64,000 bases of DNA from Myxococcaceae bacterium (GTDB taxonomy: Bacteria; Myxococcota_A; Polyangia; Polyangiales; Ga0077539), in assembly GCA_004297725.1 (NCBI GenBank), contig SCUS01000112.1, positions 1 to 64,000 of the forward strand, read 5' to 3'. A program made the position numbers and the translations under genes. Shown here piece after piece: positions 1 to 12,244 of the stretch (positions are counted from its first letter, which is position 1; each line of letters starts with the position of its first letter). Under the pieces are notes generated by a model that was given only the letters and a program-made list of their open reading frames with translations, was not told the origin of the DNA and did no database searches.

Positions 1-3231
<3,231 letters not shown>

Positions 3232-3245
3232 CAAGAATGCCTCCT

Positions 3246-3583
3246 GAGCCTGAACGGCCGCGCGCGCGCGGCGAAGATGCCCGGGAGGCGCTCAGGGCAA
3301 GGGCCGATCCAACGCGTGGAGCGAGGATTCACGGCCATGGACGCCGGGGGTCGGCGGCGGCTGTACGAGCCGTGCGCTCCGATCGCGCAGCGCTCGTACA
3401 GGTGCCGTGGCAGCGACGGCCCCCGACGGAGGGGAGGACGATCAGGCCCGGGGCCCAGGTCATCGCGGAGAAGAGCGCGCGCGCCGTGGACCCGCGACCG
3501 GTGCCGCGAGGCTCCACACGATGATGCGCTGAAAGAGGTTTGGGCCCCCCATCGAGGTGTCGAAGCAAGCGAGAGGGCGTCGC
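3246..3583. other. Intergenic region, no gene seen
   Basis: About 340 bases lie between the Cys-rich lipoprotein gene and the PHP lipoprotein gene, both on the minus strand. I find no convincing reading frame here; the open frames are chance frames in GC-rich DNA. The one notable element is the long inverted repeat at 3361-3401. A promoter for the downstream lipoprotein should lie here, but I cannot identify one. Confidence 0.6.
3361..3401. terminator. Long imperfect hairpin (terminator or operator)
   Basis: CTGTACGAGC at 3361-3370 is perfectly repeated in inverted form at 3392-3401. Inside it, after a 2x2 mismatch, a further 5-bp stem (TGCGC/GCGCA) closes a 7-nt loop. It lies 183 bp downstream of the PHP gene and 130 bp upstream of the Cys-rich gene, in the transcription direction of both. 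There is no U-tract on either side, so it could be a factor-assisted terminator or a protein-binding palindrome. Confidence 0.5.
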
Positions 3584-6256
3584 TCAGCGCCTCAGGAAGA
3601 TCGGGTTGCTCACCGCGAAGGCCATCCGCCCCGGGAACACCGGCTCCAGCGCTCGCCCGTGCGCGGCGACCACCACCCAGCTCCCGCCCGCGGCCACCGG
3701 CACCCGCACCGTGCCGCGGTAGCGCACCACCGGGTCACCCGGATCGCGCGCCGCGTCGTCGAGCGCGAGGGTCGGCATCGCCGTCCCGTCCACGAAGACC
3801 TGGAGCCGGTCGGCGTGCACCCAGGTCGGGGCCCGGGCGACGATCTCCACCCTCGCCTCCGCACCGACGCCGGCGAGCTCCTGCCCCGGCCCCGCGGCGC
3901 CCGCCTCGCCCGTCGCCGGGAGCGCTCGCACGTCGAGGAAGATGCCGCCCGAGATGGTCGACCGACCCGTTCCGACGGCCGTCGCGATGGCCTGCGGCGA
4001 CACCGCCGACGGGTCGCTCGTGCCCAGGAACATGCAGGTCCTCGGGTAGCCGACGGGTGACGCGCTGAGGTGGTGGCTGTCCGAGGAGCCCACCGCGAAG
4101 ACCCGACGACCCCGCCGCAGGAAGGAGAACCAGTCCGTCACCAGCGCGGCGTTCTGCTCGAAGGAGCTGCCGTTGAAGAACTCCACCGCGGTGAAGCCCT
4201 CGTCCCACATCGCCGGGTTGGCCGTGCCGTCGGCGGCGCTGTAGCCCGCGGCGTCGAAATACGCCGCGGAGGGAGCGCCCCGAGGGTGGTTGATCACCAG
4301 CGTCGGTCGCTCGGGCCGTGCGCGCACGTCCGCGAAGACCGCCGAAGGGAGCCGGTTGGCCCAGGCGAAGTCGCCGTTGTTGTGCCGCGACGGATCGGGG
4401 ACGAGGGGAAACACCCCGAAGTGCCCGAAGGTGAAGGTCGTCATCTCGATCGAGCCCACCCCCCGGACGTATCGGCTCAAGCCCATCTCTTCGATCAGCG
4501 GCTGGAAGTCCATCACCCACTCGTGGTCGGAGCGGGCCATCACCGACAGATCATCCGCCACCCCGGCGGCCAGCTTGAGCCGCGCGTCGTCGTCGGAGTC
4601 GGGAGAGCGGATCGTGTGGATGTGGAAGTCTCCACACAGGACGCCGGGCGTGGCGACCACCCGACGCAGCGACACCGGCACCCGCGCGGTCATGCCCGCG
4701 GCGACGGTCACCCGGGTGTCCGAGAGGTCGTAGAAGGGCCCTCGCGAGACCACCACCCGATAGACCCCCGGCGGCGCAGGGAGGGTCACACGGCCGTCCG
4801 TGGGGTACGCCACGTGCAGCCGACCGGACTGCGTCGCGGGCTCGCCGTGGCTCGCGGGCAGCGAGCGCGGCGACGCCCCCACCGGGATCACCTGCACCCT
4901 CACCGGGAGCCCATCGCCGGAGAGCGCGTCCGTCGCCTCGACCGCGATCGATCCGTCGAGCGGAAACACCAGCGCGGCCTCGCTGGCGTCGCCGGCCACC
5001 TCGACCGCGGGCGTCGGCGCGCTGCCGGGCCTCCACGCCACCAGCCGCACCGGGCCCGCGGGCACGTGCACCCCGAAGCGGCCCGTCGCGTCGGCGGTGA
5101 CCCGATCGAGGTAGCGGGTGCCATCCACCGAGGTGACGTGCACCCTCGCTCCGGGCGCGGGCTGCCCCGCGGCGTCGGCGACGGTCCCGTCGACCCTTCG
5201 GAGCGTCACGCCGCCGGTCGCGGCGATGGTGCGCTGCAGCCCGTCGAGCCCCGGTCCGCCGAGGGCGATGCGGCCGAAGTGCACCCTCGTCTGGCTGCAC
5301 GGGGGGAAGGTGAGCGCCGGCGCGGTGAACATGTCGAAGCCCGCCACCGAGATGATCGGCGTGAGGGTGCCTCGCGTCGCAGGGAGCATCCACGCCCAGC
5401 TCATGGCGCGGTCGTCGACCCAGCCCACCAGCGGCGTCGCCGCCATGGAGCCGGTGCCGTCCATGAAGCCTCGCTCGGGCACGAAGCGCCCCATGCGGTT
5501 GCCCTGGAAGAACCCGTTGAGCACCATGCGCACGGTGGTCGCGCTCAGCCGCGGCACGTCGAAGGTGATGAACACCTCCACCACGTCGCTGTCGCCGCGG
5601 AGCTCGTAGTCGATCGCCGCCGTGATGTCGGCGTAGTCCGCCGGAGCGAGCGCGTAGCCGAACTCCGCGATGAAGGGGATCGCCCTCATCGGCCCCGTGG
5701 CGCGCACCACCGCGGCCGCCCCGTCGCGCCCGTCGTGGGTCACCGTCACCGAGGCGGGCTGCATGGTGAAGCGCCCGAGGCCGATGGCGACCTCGCCGAA
5801 GTCCCCGGCGTCGACGAGGCGCCCGTCGCGCACCGCCGTCACCCCCACCGGCAGGCCCCCGGAGGGCATGTAGCCCGAGGAGGGCCGCGCGGACTCGATG
5901 AGCAGCGCCACGCGGCTGTTGGCCACCACGTAGTCGCCCTCCTGCCAGGTCCCCAGGCCGGTGCGGTCGAGCGGGAGCTGCGCCGCGGTCAGGCGGCCTG
6001 CGCGCGCCTGCCCCGGGGGCACCCTCGCCGGGTCGGCCGCGCCCTGCTCCGAGCCCGTCGCGAAGGCCGCCCCCGCCGGGCACTCGCTCGGGCCGCTGTC
6101 CTCGGGTGACCCCACCTCGGCGTCGGCGCGGGCGTCCATCGACGAGTCGCCGAGCGACCGGTCGGCGCTCGCGCCCGCGTCCCTCGGGGGCTCCGTCGGG
6201 TCGCTGCACGAGACCAGAGCCGCCACGCACACCCGACCGACCCACGACGCTCGCAT
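3584..6256 (-). CDS. CehA/McbA-type PHP-domain metallohydrolase lipoprotein
   Basis: The protein has 890 residues. The ATG start gives a short signal ending in LVSC, a lipobox; an in-frame GTG 18 nt upstream is a less likely start. After an Asp-rich linker comes a long beta-rich region of about 330 residues. It is followed by a carboxypeptidase-regulatory-like Ig domain (about 355-415, VDGTVADAAGQPAPGARVHV). The C-terminal half is a PHP-like metal-dependent hydrolase: GDFHIHT near 541, SDHEW near 574, NHPRG near 655 and SSDSHH near 725 are the expected metal-binding clusters. CehA/McbA relatives hydrolyse aryl esters and carbamates such as carbaryl, but most family members have no known substrate. 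The product is expected on the envelope or secreted. The neighbours are other exported proteins and give no pathway hint. Confidence 0.8.
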   Translation of the reverse strand: MRASWVGRVCVAALVSCSDPTEPPRDAGASADRSLGDSSMDARADAEVGSPEDSGPSECPAGAAFATGSEQGAADPARVPPGQARAGRLTAAQLPLDRTGLGTWQEGDYVVANSRVALLIESARPSSGYMPSGGLPVGVTAVRDGRLVDAGDFGEVAIGLGRFTMQPASVTVTHDGRDGAAAVVRATGPMRAIPFIAEFGYALAPADYADITAAIDYELRGDSDVVEVFITFDVPRLSATTVRMVLNGFFQGNRMGRFVPERGFMDGTGSMAATPLVGWVDDRAMSWAWMLPATRGTLTPIISVAGFDMFTAPALTFPPCSQTRVHFGRIALGGPGLDGLQRTIAATGGVTLRRVDGTVADAAGQPAPGARVHVTSVDGTRYLDRVTADATGRFGVHVPAGPVRLVAWRPGSAPTPAVEVAGDASEAALVFPLDGSIAVEATDALSGDGLPVRVQVIPVGASPRSLPASHGEPATQSGRLHVAYPTDGRVTLPAPPGVYRVVVSRGPFYDLSDTRVTVAAGMTARVPVSLRRVVATPGVLCGDFHIHTIRSPDSDDDARLKLAAGVADDLSVMARSDHEWVMDFQPLIEEMGLSRYVRGVGSIEMTTFTFGHFGVFPLVPDPSRHNNGDFAWANRLPSAVFADVRARPERPTLVINHPRGAPSAAYFDAAGYSAADGTANPAMWDEGFTAVEFFNGSSFEQNAALVTDWFSFLRRGRRVFAVGSSDSHHLSASPVGYPRTCMFLGTSDPSAVSPQAIATAVGTGRSTISGGIFLDVRALPATGEAGAAGPGQELAGVGAEARVEIVARAPTWVHADRLQVFVDGTAMPTLALDDAARDPGDPVVRYRGTVRVPVAAGGSWVVVAAHGRALEPVFPGRMAFAVSNPIFLRR

Positions 6257-6301
6257 GGCGCGAGTGGACACCACTCCGTCAGCCGCAGAAAGGGCGCCGT
6301 G

Positions 6302-7261
6302 TCATCGCCCGAGCGGGGTGACCGTCCCGGTCTTGCCCTCGCGCACCGTGATGCGGATCTCGTTGTGCTCGCTGGCGGCGGTGGGCGGCAGGTCGACGTG
6401 CATGTCCATGGTCATCTCCATGGTGCTCGACAGCGACGGGGTCGTCGGCGCCACGGGGAACATCCCCCGCATCGTCACGTGCATCGTGCCCGAGCGCACC
6501 GACGAGCGCGGCGGGAGGTCGGCCATCGCCGTGATGGTGCCGTTCATCTCCGCGGACACGTCGAGGCAGGGCGTGCGCTGCACCGTCGCGACGCCGTGGA
6601 TGCGGGTCTGCCCGCTGAGGGTGGCGGTCACGTTGGCGGTGTGCAGCAGGTCTCGCTGGGCCACCTCGGCGTTGAGGGGCCACGCCGCGCCCACGGCCTG
6701 CCGCTGCGTCGTCCCGAAGACCTGGTCGTCGTCGACGCCCCCGATGGACAGCGAGATCACCACGGAGAGCGCCTCGCGCACCGGCCGGTCGACCGGGCGG
6801 CCCGCGACGGTCACCCTCGCCTCGGCGCCTCGAGGAGCGCGCGTGACGGTGACCACCTGGCCGGGTCGGAGCAGCACGTGGGACCCCGTGGCGTCGTCGG
6901 CCTCGAGGCGCTCGATGGTGTACTCCGACGAGAGCGACTTGCCCTCCGGCGAGACCGTGAGCACCCGCTCGACGGCGCGGAGGCGCACCCGGAGGTTCTC
7001 CTCCCGGTCGACCGGGGGGCGGCCGTTGGCGCTGATGTGCATCGTCTGCTGCTTGTGGCCCTCGACGGTGACGCGGGCGCGCTGGCCCACCCTCGCCGGG
7101 CGGTGGAGCCTCACCTCGTAGGTGCTCGCGGCGCCCGGCGGGGTCTGCGCGGCGCCGCGGTGGCCGTAGCTGAGCGGCACCCCCGCGAGGGCGAAGGCGA
7201 CGGCGAGCGCGGCGCCGCGGAGGAGGGACGAAGGGCGGAGCGGAGCGGTCGAAGGCTTCAT
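6302..7261 (-). CDS. Exported protein of unknown function
   Basis: The protein has 319 residues if it starts at the ATG of MKPSTAPLRPS; a GTG four codons upstream is the alternative. An N-terminal signal segment (LLRGAALAVAFALAGVPL) predicts export; no lipobox is seen. The mature part is beta-rich with alternating polar and hydrophobic residues (YEVRLHRPARVGQRARVTVEG, RVTVAGRPVDRPVREALSVV) and has a single cysteine. The overall pattern, including a long C-terminal strand region ending EIRITVREGKTGTVTPLG, recalls DUF6263-like secreted proteins, but I cannot assign the family. It lies 45 bp upstream of the PHP lipoprotein gene on the same strand, so co-transcription is possible. Confidence 0.7.
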   Translation of the reverse strand: MKPSTAPLRPSSLLRGAALAVAFALAGVPLSYGHRGAAQTPPGAASTYEVRLHRPARVGQRARVTVEGHKQQTMHISANGRPPVDREENLRVRLRAVERVLTVSPEGKSLSSEYTIERLEADDATGSHVLLRPGQVVTVTRAPRGAEARVTVAGRPVDRPVREALSVVISLSIGGVDDDQVFGTTQRQAVGAAWPLNAEVAQRDLLHTANVTATLSGQTRIHGVATVQRTPCLDVSAEMNGTITAMADLPPRSSVRSGTMHVTMRGMFPVAPTTPSLSSTMEMTMDMHVDLPPTAASEHNEIRITVREGKTGTVTPLGR

Positions 7262-7312
7262 CGTGGCGGGCACGATCGCACGGGTGCCCCAGCGAGGGCG
7301 AGAAGCCGGGCG

Positions 7313-8599
7313 CTACCGCTCGCAGGTGAGCGGCACGGCGACCAGGCGGTTGGGGTAGCTCCCCGGGTCGGTGGTGTAGAGCACCAGCGCTCCAGAGGGC
7401 GTCGCGACGAGGCGCACCCGCTCGACGCGCGTCGCGCCGGGGGGAACGGGGATCGCGAGGGCGTCGCCGCGCGGCGACCCTTCCGGCGAGAGCGGGGTCA
7501 CCACCGGCCGCAGCACCCCCGACCCGAAGAGGCCCGCCGCCAGGACGTCGCCGCTCGCCCAGGTCGCCGCGAGGCTGCCCTGGTAGTCGCCCGGCGAGGC
7601 GAGCGGGCGCGCCTCTCCCCGGGGGCTCCCGTCGGCGCCGAGGGCTCGCACCACGACGTGGTAGGGCGCCGTGCTGGCGTCGGCTTCTTCCCAGAGCGCC
7701 ATGAGCGCGTCGACCCCGCCGGTCACCGTGAAGGCGCGGACGGCCCTGAGGGTCTCCAGCGGGGTCTGCACGCCGCCGAGGGCCACGCCCCGCTCGTCAT
7801 GGCGCCGGAGGTGCAGCCGCGTGCGGCGGGGCAGCGGACCCAGCGTCTCCTTCGAGGTCAGCACGAACGACCGGTCGGGCAGACCGACGCGGGCGAAGAG
7901 AACCTCGGGGAAGCCGTCGAGCACCGAGGGCGCGAGCTGCGCGGGGGTCTGACCATCGGCGTCGAGCTGCACCACCGACACGCCCCACAGCGCGCGGATC
8001 TGCTCGGCGAGGAAGGTGAACCCGGCCCCGTTGACCAGCAGGTCGCGGCAGCCGGACAGCGAGAAGCCCCCGGTCGGGAAGGCGATGACCCGGGCGGGCG
8101 AGGGGTTGCCCCGCGCGTCGAGCACGGTCAGCCCGCAGCTCGCGCCCCGCAGCTCGCGCACCTCTTCGAGCACCGCGCGCCGGCCCAGCGGCTCGTCCAC
8201 CGCCAGCGAGGCGCTGGAGGGTGAGTAGCCCGAGGGGAAGCGCACCGCGCCGTCCTCCCTGCGGTTGCCGGAGGCGTCCACCCGCTCGAGCGCGACGTCG
8301 GGCTGGCGGTCTCCCCCGGCGTCGTCGGAGGTGAGCACCCACGCGCCCCCTTCGGCGGGCCGGGCATCGAGGATGGTGCGGTGGGGGGCGGAGCTGGTGA
8401 TGGCCGGGAGCACCACGGCCGCGCCCACGCGCCAGCGGCAGGGACCCGTCGGGACGTCCAGCGACAGGGCCGAGTCGACGGGGCGACGGGGGCCGACGTC
8501 GGGGCCTCCATCGGCCATGGTGCCGCCGATGGTCGCGGAGCACGCCGACGAGAGCATCGCGGCGACGAGCGTGGGTAGGGTGTGGGGCATCGAGCGCAT
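7313..8599 (-). CDS. Putative lipoprotein of unknown function
   Basis: The protein has 428 residues. The start ATG is preceded by AGAGGG about 12 nt upstream; a second ATG three codons in is possible. The N-terminus (PTLVAAMLSSACSA) has a hydrophobic stretch and a SSAC lipobox-like site, followed by a Gly/Asp/Pro linker. The mature region shows repeated strand-turn motifs such as WVLTSDDAGGDRQPDVALER, VLFARVGLPDRSFVLTS and LVLYTTDPGSYPNRLVAVPL. These suggest a beta-propeller of loosely related blades, common in secreted proteins of this phylum, but no motif is diagnostic. It is 51 bp from the next minus-strand exported protein gene and divergent from the FG-GAP gene. Confidence 0.7.
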   Translation of the reverse strand: MRSMPHTLPTLVAAMLSSACSATIGGTMADGGPDVGPRRPVDSALSLDVPTGPCRWRVGAAVVLPAITSSAPHRTILDARPAEGGAWVLTSDDAGGDRQPDVALERVDASGNRREDGAVRFPSGYSPSSASLAVDEPLGRRAVLEEVRELRGASCGLTVLDARGNPSPARVIAFPTGGFSLSGCRDLLVNGAGFTFLAEQIRALWGVSVVQLDADGQTPAQLAPSVLDGFPEVLFARVGLPDRSFVLTSKETLGPLPRRTRLHLRRHDERGVALGGVQTPLETLRAVRAFTVTGGVDALMALWEEADASTAPYHVVVRALGADGSPRGEARPLASPGDYQGSLAATWASGDVLAAGLFGSGVLRPVVTPLSPEGSPRGDALAIPVPPGATRVERVRLVATPSGALVLYTTDPGSYPNRLVAVPLTCER

Positions 8600-8722
8600 C
8601 CAGTTCAGCCCTCTTACTGCACCTGCGGAGGGTCATCCGTAACTGCCGATCATGCGGCTCCGGCCCGGATGGGACGCCCGTCAGATCGTTGACAGCGCAG
8701 GGAGCCGCGGGGAGCCTGCCTC

Positions 8723-10714
8723 ATGCCCTACCGTCCAGCGGGTCGCGTCGTCGCGCTCCTGACCCTCGCGCTCGCCCCGGCGTGCGTCCGCGACGAATGG
8801 ACCTACGACGCCCGCGTCGACGTGGGCGCCGAGGAGGTGGCGATCGACGCGCCGAGGGACCTCCCGGCGACGGACGCCGGGCTGAGCTGTCCGGCGGGGC
8901 AGCACCCCCTGCTGGGAGCGTGCGTCGGGGACGAAGCGCCCCGGCCGCTCGCGCCGCTCTCGCTCGGGGACGTCACGCAGCGGCGGCCGACCCTGCGCTG
9001 GGCGCTTACCCCCCGCTACGACGGGGCGGTGGTGGAGCTTTGCCGCGACCGCGGCTGCACGATGCCGATCGACACGCTGACGGTGACCGGGAGCAGCGCG
9101 CGGCCCGAGCGCGACCTTCCCCCGCGCAGCGTGGTGTTCTGGCGGCTGCGAGGGCGGGTGGGCGCCACGACGGACACCGTGTACGGCCCGACGTGGCTCT
9201 TCCACGTGCCCGCCACGAGCGCCCGCACCGGCGTCGACACCAGCGCCAACCCCCACTTCGACGTCAACGCCGACGGCTACGACGACCTCGTCGTAGGGGC
9301 CCTGAACGCCGACCCGGGCGGGCAGGACAACGCGGGGTCGGTGAGCGTGTTTCATGGGAGCGCGACGGGGATCTCGGCGACCCCGACGAGGGTGATCGAG
9401 GGCATCGTCGCGGGGGACGTCTTCGGCGTCGCGGTGGGGTGCGCGGGGGACCTCAACGGCGACGGCTACGCCGACCTCGCCGTCGGGGCCTCCCTCGCCA
9501 ACCGGGGCGGGCGCGTCGAGACGGGCACCGTGAGCGTGTACCACGGGAGCCCATCGGGGATCGTGGCGACCCGGGCGAGGGTGCTCGAAGGCACGGTGGA
9601 GCGCGACTACTACGGCAGCTCGGTGGCGAGCGCGGGGGACGTCAACGGCGACGGCTACGGCGACCTGGTGGTCGGGGCGAACGGCGTCGACCCGGGAGGG
9701 CGCTTCAACGCGGGCACGGCGAACGTGTTCCACGGGAGCCCGTCGGGGATCGCGGCGAGGGCGGCGACGATCCTCGAGGGGCCCCTGACCCTCGACGCCT
9801 TCGGCTACTCGTCGGCGGGCGCGGGCGACGTCAACGGCGACGGCTACTCCGACCTGGTGGTCGGCTCGGTGGAGTCGAGCCCCGGCGGGCGCTACCAGGC
9901 GGGCCGGGCGAGCGTGTTCCACGGAGGCCCGTCGGGGATCGCGTCGACGGCCTCATGGGTCGTCGAGGGCAGCGCGGCGGGCGAGACCTTCGGGGTCTCG
10001 GTGGCGAGCGCGGGCGACGTCAACGGCGACGGCTACTCGGACATCGTCGTCGGGGCGCGCCGCGCCAGCCCGGGCGGGCGCGCCCTGGCGGGGAGCGCGA
10101 GCGTCTTCCACGGGAGCCCGTCGGGGATCACCCCGGGCCCGGCCGCCCGGCGCCTCGACGGGATCGCCGCGGGGGACCAGTTCGGCAGCGCGGTGGCGAG
10201 CGCGGGCGACGTCAACGGCGACGGCTACGGCGACATCGTCGTCGGGGCGCCGCTCGCCGACCCGGGCGGACGCGACGCCGCCGGGAGCGCGAGCGTGTTC
10301 CACGGGAGCGCGGTGGGGGTCGCGGCGGGCGCGGCGGATCGTCGCCTGGAGGGCGTCGAGGCGGGCGATGAGCACGGCCGCTCGGTGGGGAGCGCGGGCG
10401 ACGTCGACGGCGACGGCTACGGCGACGTCGTCGTCGGGGCGCCGCTCGCCGACCCGGGAGGACGCACCGGCGCGGGCAGCGTGGGGGTGTTCCAGGGGAG
10501 CGCGTCGGGCGTCTCGGCGACTGCGACCACCACGCTCGAAGGCGCCGAGGCGGGCGACAACCAGGGCTACTCGGTGGCGAGCCGGGGCGGCCAGTCGAGG
10601 AGGGCTCCCTCGGTCACGCGTCAGGCCGAGGCACCACGTCTTCGGGCTTCAGCGCCCCCTCGCGCTTCAAGACCCAGAAGTCGTTCAGCGGCACGAACAC
10701 GGGCCCCATCTTGA
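8723..10714 (+). CDS. FG-GAP/integrin-alpha-type beta-propeller lipoprotein
   Basis: The protein has 663 residues. It has a lipoprotein signal (LLTLALAPAC) and a fibronectin-like segment (RPTLRWALTPRYDGAVVELC). From about residue 175 come seven FG-GAP repeats of about 62 residues, each with a DVNGDGYGDLVVGA calcium-loop motif and a VFHGSPSGI turn. The first repeat lacks its leading FGxSVAS strand. A lone matching strand (NQGYSVAS) sits after repeat seven, as expected for velcro closure of a seven-bladed propeller. After it the protein changes abruptly to about 50 Arg/Ala/Pro-rich residues that overlap the convergent gene by 101 bp. This tail looks like run-on translation, and the native stop may have been lost. 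Likely role: calcium-dependent cell-surface binding protein. Confidence 0.85.
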   Translation: MPYRPAGRVVALLTLALAPACVRDEWTYDARVDVGAEEVAIDAPRDLPATDAGLSCPAGQHPLLGACVGDEAPRPLAPLSLGDVTQRRPTLRWALTPRYDGAVVELCRDRGCTMPIDTLTVTGSSARPERDLPPRSVVFWRLRGRVGATTDTVYGPTWLFHVPATSARTGVDTSANPHFDVNADGYDDLVVGALNADPGGQDNAGSVSVFHGSATGISATPTRVIEGIVAGDVFGVAVGCAGDLNGDGYADLAVGASLANRGGRVETGTVSVYHGSPSGIVATRARVLEGTVERDYYGSSVASAGDVNGDGYGDLVVGANGVDPGGRFNAGTANVFHGSPSGIAARAATILEGPLTLDAFGYSSAGAGDVNGDGYSDLVVGSVESSPGGRYQAGRASVFHGGPSGIASTASWVVEGSAAGETFGVSVASAGDVNGDGYSDIVVGARRASPGGRALAGSASVFHGSPSGITPGPAARRLDGIAAGDQFGSAVASAGDVNGDGYGDIVVGAPLADPGGRDAAGSASVFHGSAVGVAAGAADRRLEGVEAGDEHGRSVGSAGDVDGDGYGDVVVGAPLADPGGRTGAGSVGVFQGSASGVSATATTTLEGAEAGDNQGYSVASRGGQSRRAPSVTRQAEAPRLRASAPPRASRPRSRSAARTRAPS

Positions 10715-11246
10715 AGACCTCCCAGCCCAGCAGGAGCTCGCTGTCGCCCGCGTTCACCGAGACGAGGGGGCAGTAGCCCAGCGCCGCGGGGTCGAGCGCG
10801 GGGTTTCCCGCGTGGCCGTAGTCCAGGTAGTGCTCGCCCTGCCAGGCCCTCGGAAACTTGAGCCCGCGCGCGGAGCGAACCTCGTAGTGACCGAAGGAGA
10901 GGGCGCGGCCGCGCTTGTCCCGACGAGGCTCCGGGGGGGTGTCCCAGCCGGTCTGCTGGACCTTCACGTTCCAGCCGCGCAGCACCCCGGTGACCGGGTC
11001 GCGGTGGAAGGTCTTGCGAAACGACTTCCAGAGGATCGCGTGCATCCACGACGGCAGGGACAGGTCGATGCCCGTGTAGGTGGTGTCGGCGATCGCGTCG
11101 AGGTCGAGCGGCGCGGCGGCGCGCACGACCCCGAACAGCTCCGCGGAGTTCATCTTCAGGATCGCGTCGAGGGTGATGGTCATGAGGGTCTCGCCTGGGG
11201 CGCAGTAGGGGTGCGCGGCGGCGACGGTATCCTCGACGCCCGCCAT
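10614..11246 (-). CDS. Conserved-looking hypothetical protein
   Basis: The protein has 210 residues; a second start (MTITLDAILKMNSAELFGV, 11183) is equally plausible and removes 21 residues of weak N-terminus. There is no signal peptide, membrane segment or cysteine cluster, so it is probably cytoplasmic. It is rich in aromatics and has recognisable secondary-structure alternation (WMHAILWKSFRKTFHRD, WNVKVQQTGWDTP, GEHYLDYGHAG, LLLGWEVFKMGPVFVPLNDF). I do not recognise the family. Codon use is typical of the window, and the frame is much better than its antisense alternatives. Its 3' end overlaps the tail of the convergent FG-GAP gene. Confidence 0.65.
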   Translation of the reverse strand: MAGVEDTVAAAHPYCAPGETLMTITLDAILKMNSAELFGVVRAAAPLDLDAIADTTYTGIDLSLPSWMHAILWKSFRKTFHRDPVTGVLRGWNVKVQQTGWDTPPEPRRDKRGRALSFGHYEVRSARGLKFPRAWQGEHYLDYGHAGNPALDPAALGYCPLVSVNAGDSELLLGWEVFKMGPVFVPLNDFWVLKREGALKPEDVVPRPDA

Positions 11247-11395
11247 CGTCGATCGGCCGCTGCGACGCCAAGGCCCTGGGACCTCCAGAATGCCGAGGGC
11301 TCACCCCCGAACAAACGATTGGATCGAGGGGCGCCATGAAGCCAGAGAGTGGCCGCATGTCGACCTCGTCGGATCAGCGCACTGGGAGAGCCACC

Positions 11396-12235
11396 ATGAC
11401 CGAGCACGCCGGAGCCTCTGACTGGATCGCCGACCGCGGCGAGAAATGGCGCGCCCATGTGACGCGCATGGAGTCGACGCTGATGCCGGTCGACGAGCCG
11501 CTCCTCGGCGCGCTGCGGCTACGGGCGCCCTCCCGAATCGCCGAGGTCGGATGCGGCGGGGGCGGCACGGCCCTCGAGGTGCTGCGGCGGGCCCCTGCGG
11601 GGAGCGTCGTCCACGGCTGCGACATCTCACCGACGCTCATCGAGCTGGCCCGGGCGCGCATGACGCCCGACGAGGCCTCCATCGCCTTCGAGGTCGCGGA
11701 CATGGCGACCGCTGCGCCCTCGCGGCCGTACGACCGGCTGGTCTCGCGCTTCGGCGTGATGTTCTTCGACGACCCGGGCGCGGCCTTCGCCAACCTGGCG
11801 CGCTGGCTCGAGCCTGGGGGGCGCTTCGCCTTCGCCGTCTGGGGCCGTCCCTCCGACAACCCCTGGATGACCACGGTCCGCGACGAGGTGGCTCGGGTCG
11901 TCGAGGTGCCGCGAGCAGACCCGGCGGCGCCAGGCCCCTTCCGCTACGCCGACTCCGACAGCCTGCGCTCGCTGCTCGAGGGCGTCGGCTTCGCGGAGAT
12001 CGACGTGCTCGATTGGCGAGGGGCGCTCCCGATCGGCGGTGACCTCCCGCCGGCCGAGGCGGCGCACTTCGCGCTCTCGTCCTTCTCGTCCTTCGGCGAG
12101 CTGCTCGCCAGGGCGGGCGACGACGCGTTCGACGAGGCGCTCCACGCGCTGACGACGCGCTTCTCCCTCCACCGACGCGACGGCGCCGTGCGCCTCGACG
12201 CGAGCGTCCTGATCGTCACCGGCACCCGGCGATAG
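11396..12235 (+). CDS. SAM-dependent class I methyltransferase
   Basis: The protein has 279 residues. The start was chosen at ATG 11396 because GGGAGAG lies 5 nt upstream; an upstream in-frame start would add 20 residues without conservation-like features. Motif I is IAEVGCGGGGTALEVL near residue 50, followed by an acidic motif II (HGCDISPTLIELAR) and the post-I aspartate region FEVADM. The central region (RFGVMFFDDPGAAFANLARWLEPGGRFAFAVWG) is typical of methyltransf_11/25 (UbiE-like) enzymes of small molecules. Substrate unknown. It is convergent with the LysR gene, with only a 9-bp gap. Confidence 0.85.
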   Translation: MTEHAGASDWIADRGEKWRAHVTRMESTLMPVDEPLLGALRLRAPSRIAEVGCGGGGTALEVLRRAPAGSVVHGCDISPTLIELARARMTPDEASIAFEVADMATAAPSRPYDRLVSRFGVMFFDDPGAAFANLARWLEPGGRFAFAVWGRPSDNPWMTTVRDEVARVVEVPRADPAAPGPFRYADSDSLRSLLEGVGFAEIDVLDWRGALPIGGDLPPAEAAHFALSSFSSFGELLARAGDDAFDEALHALTTRFSLHRRDGAVRLDASVLIVTGTRR

Positions 12236-12244
12236 GGGAAGAGG

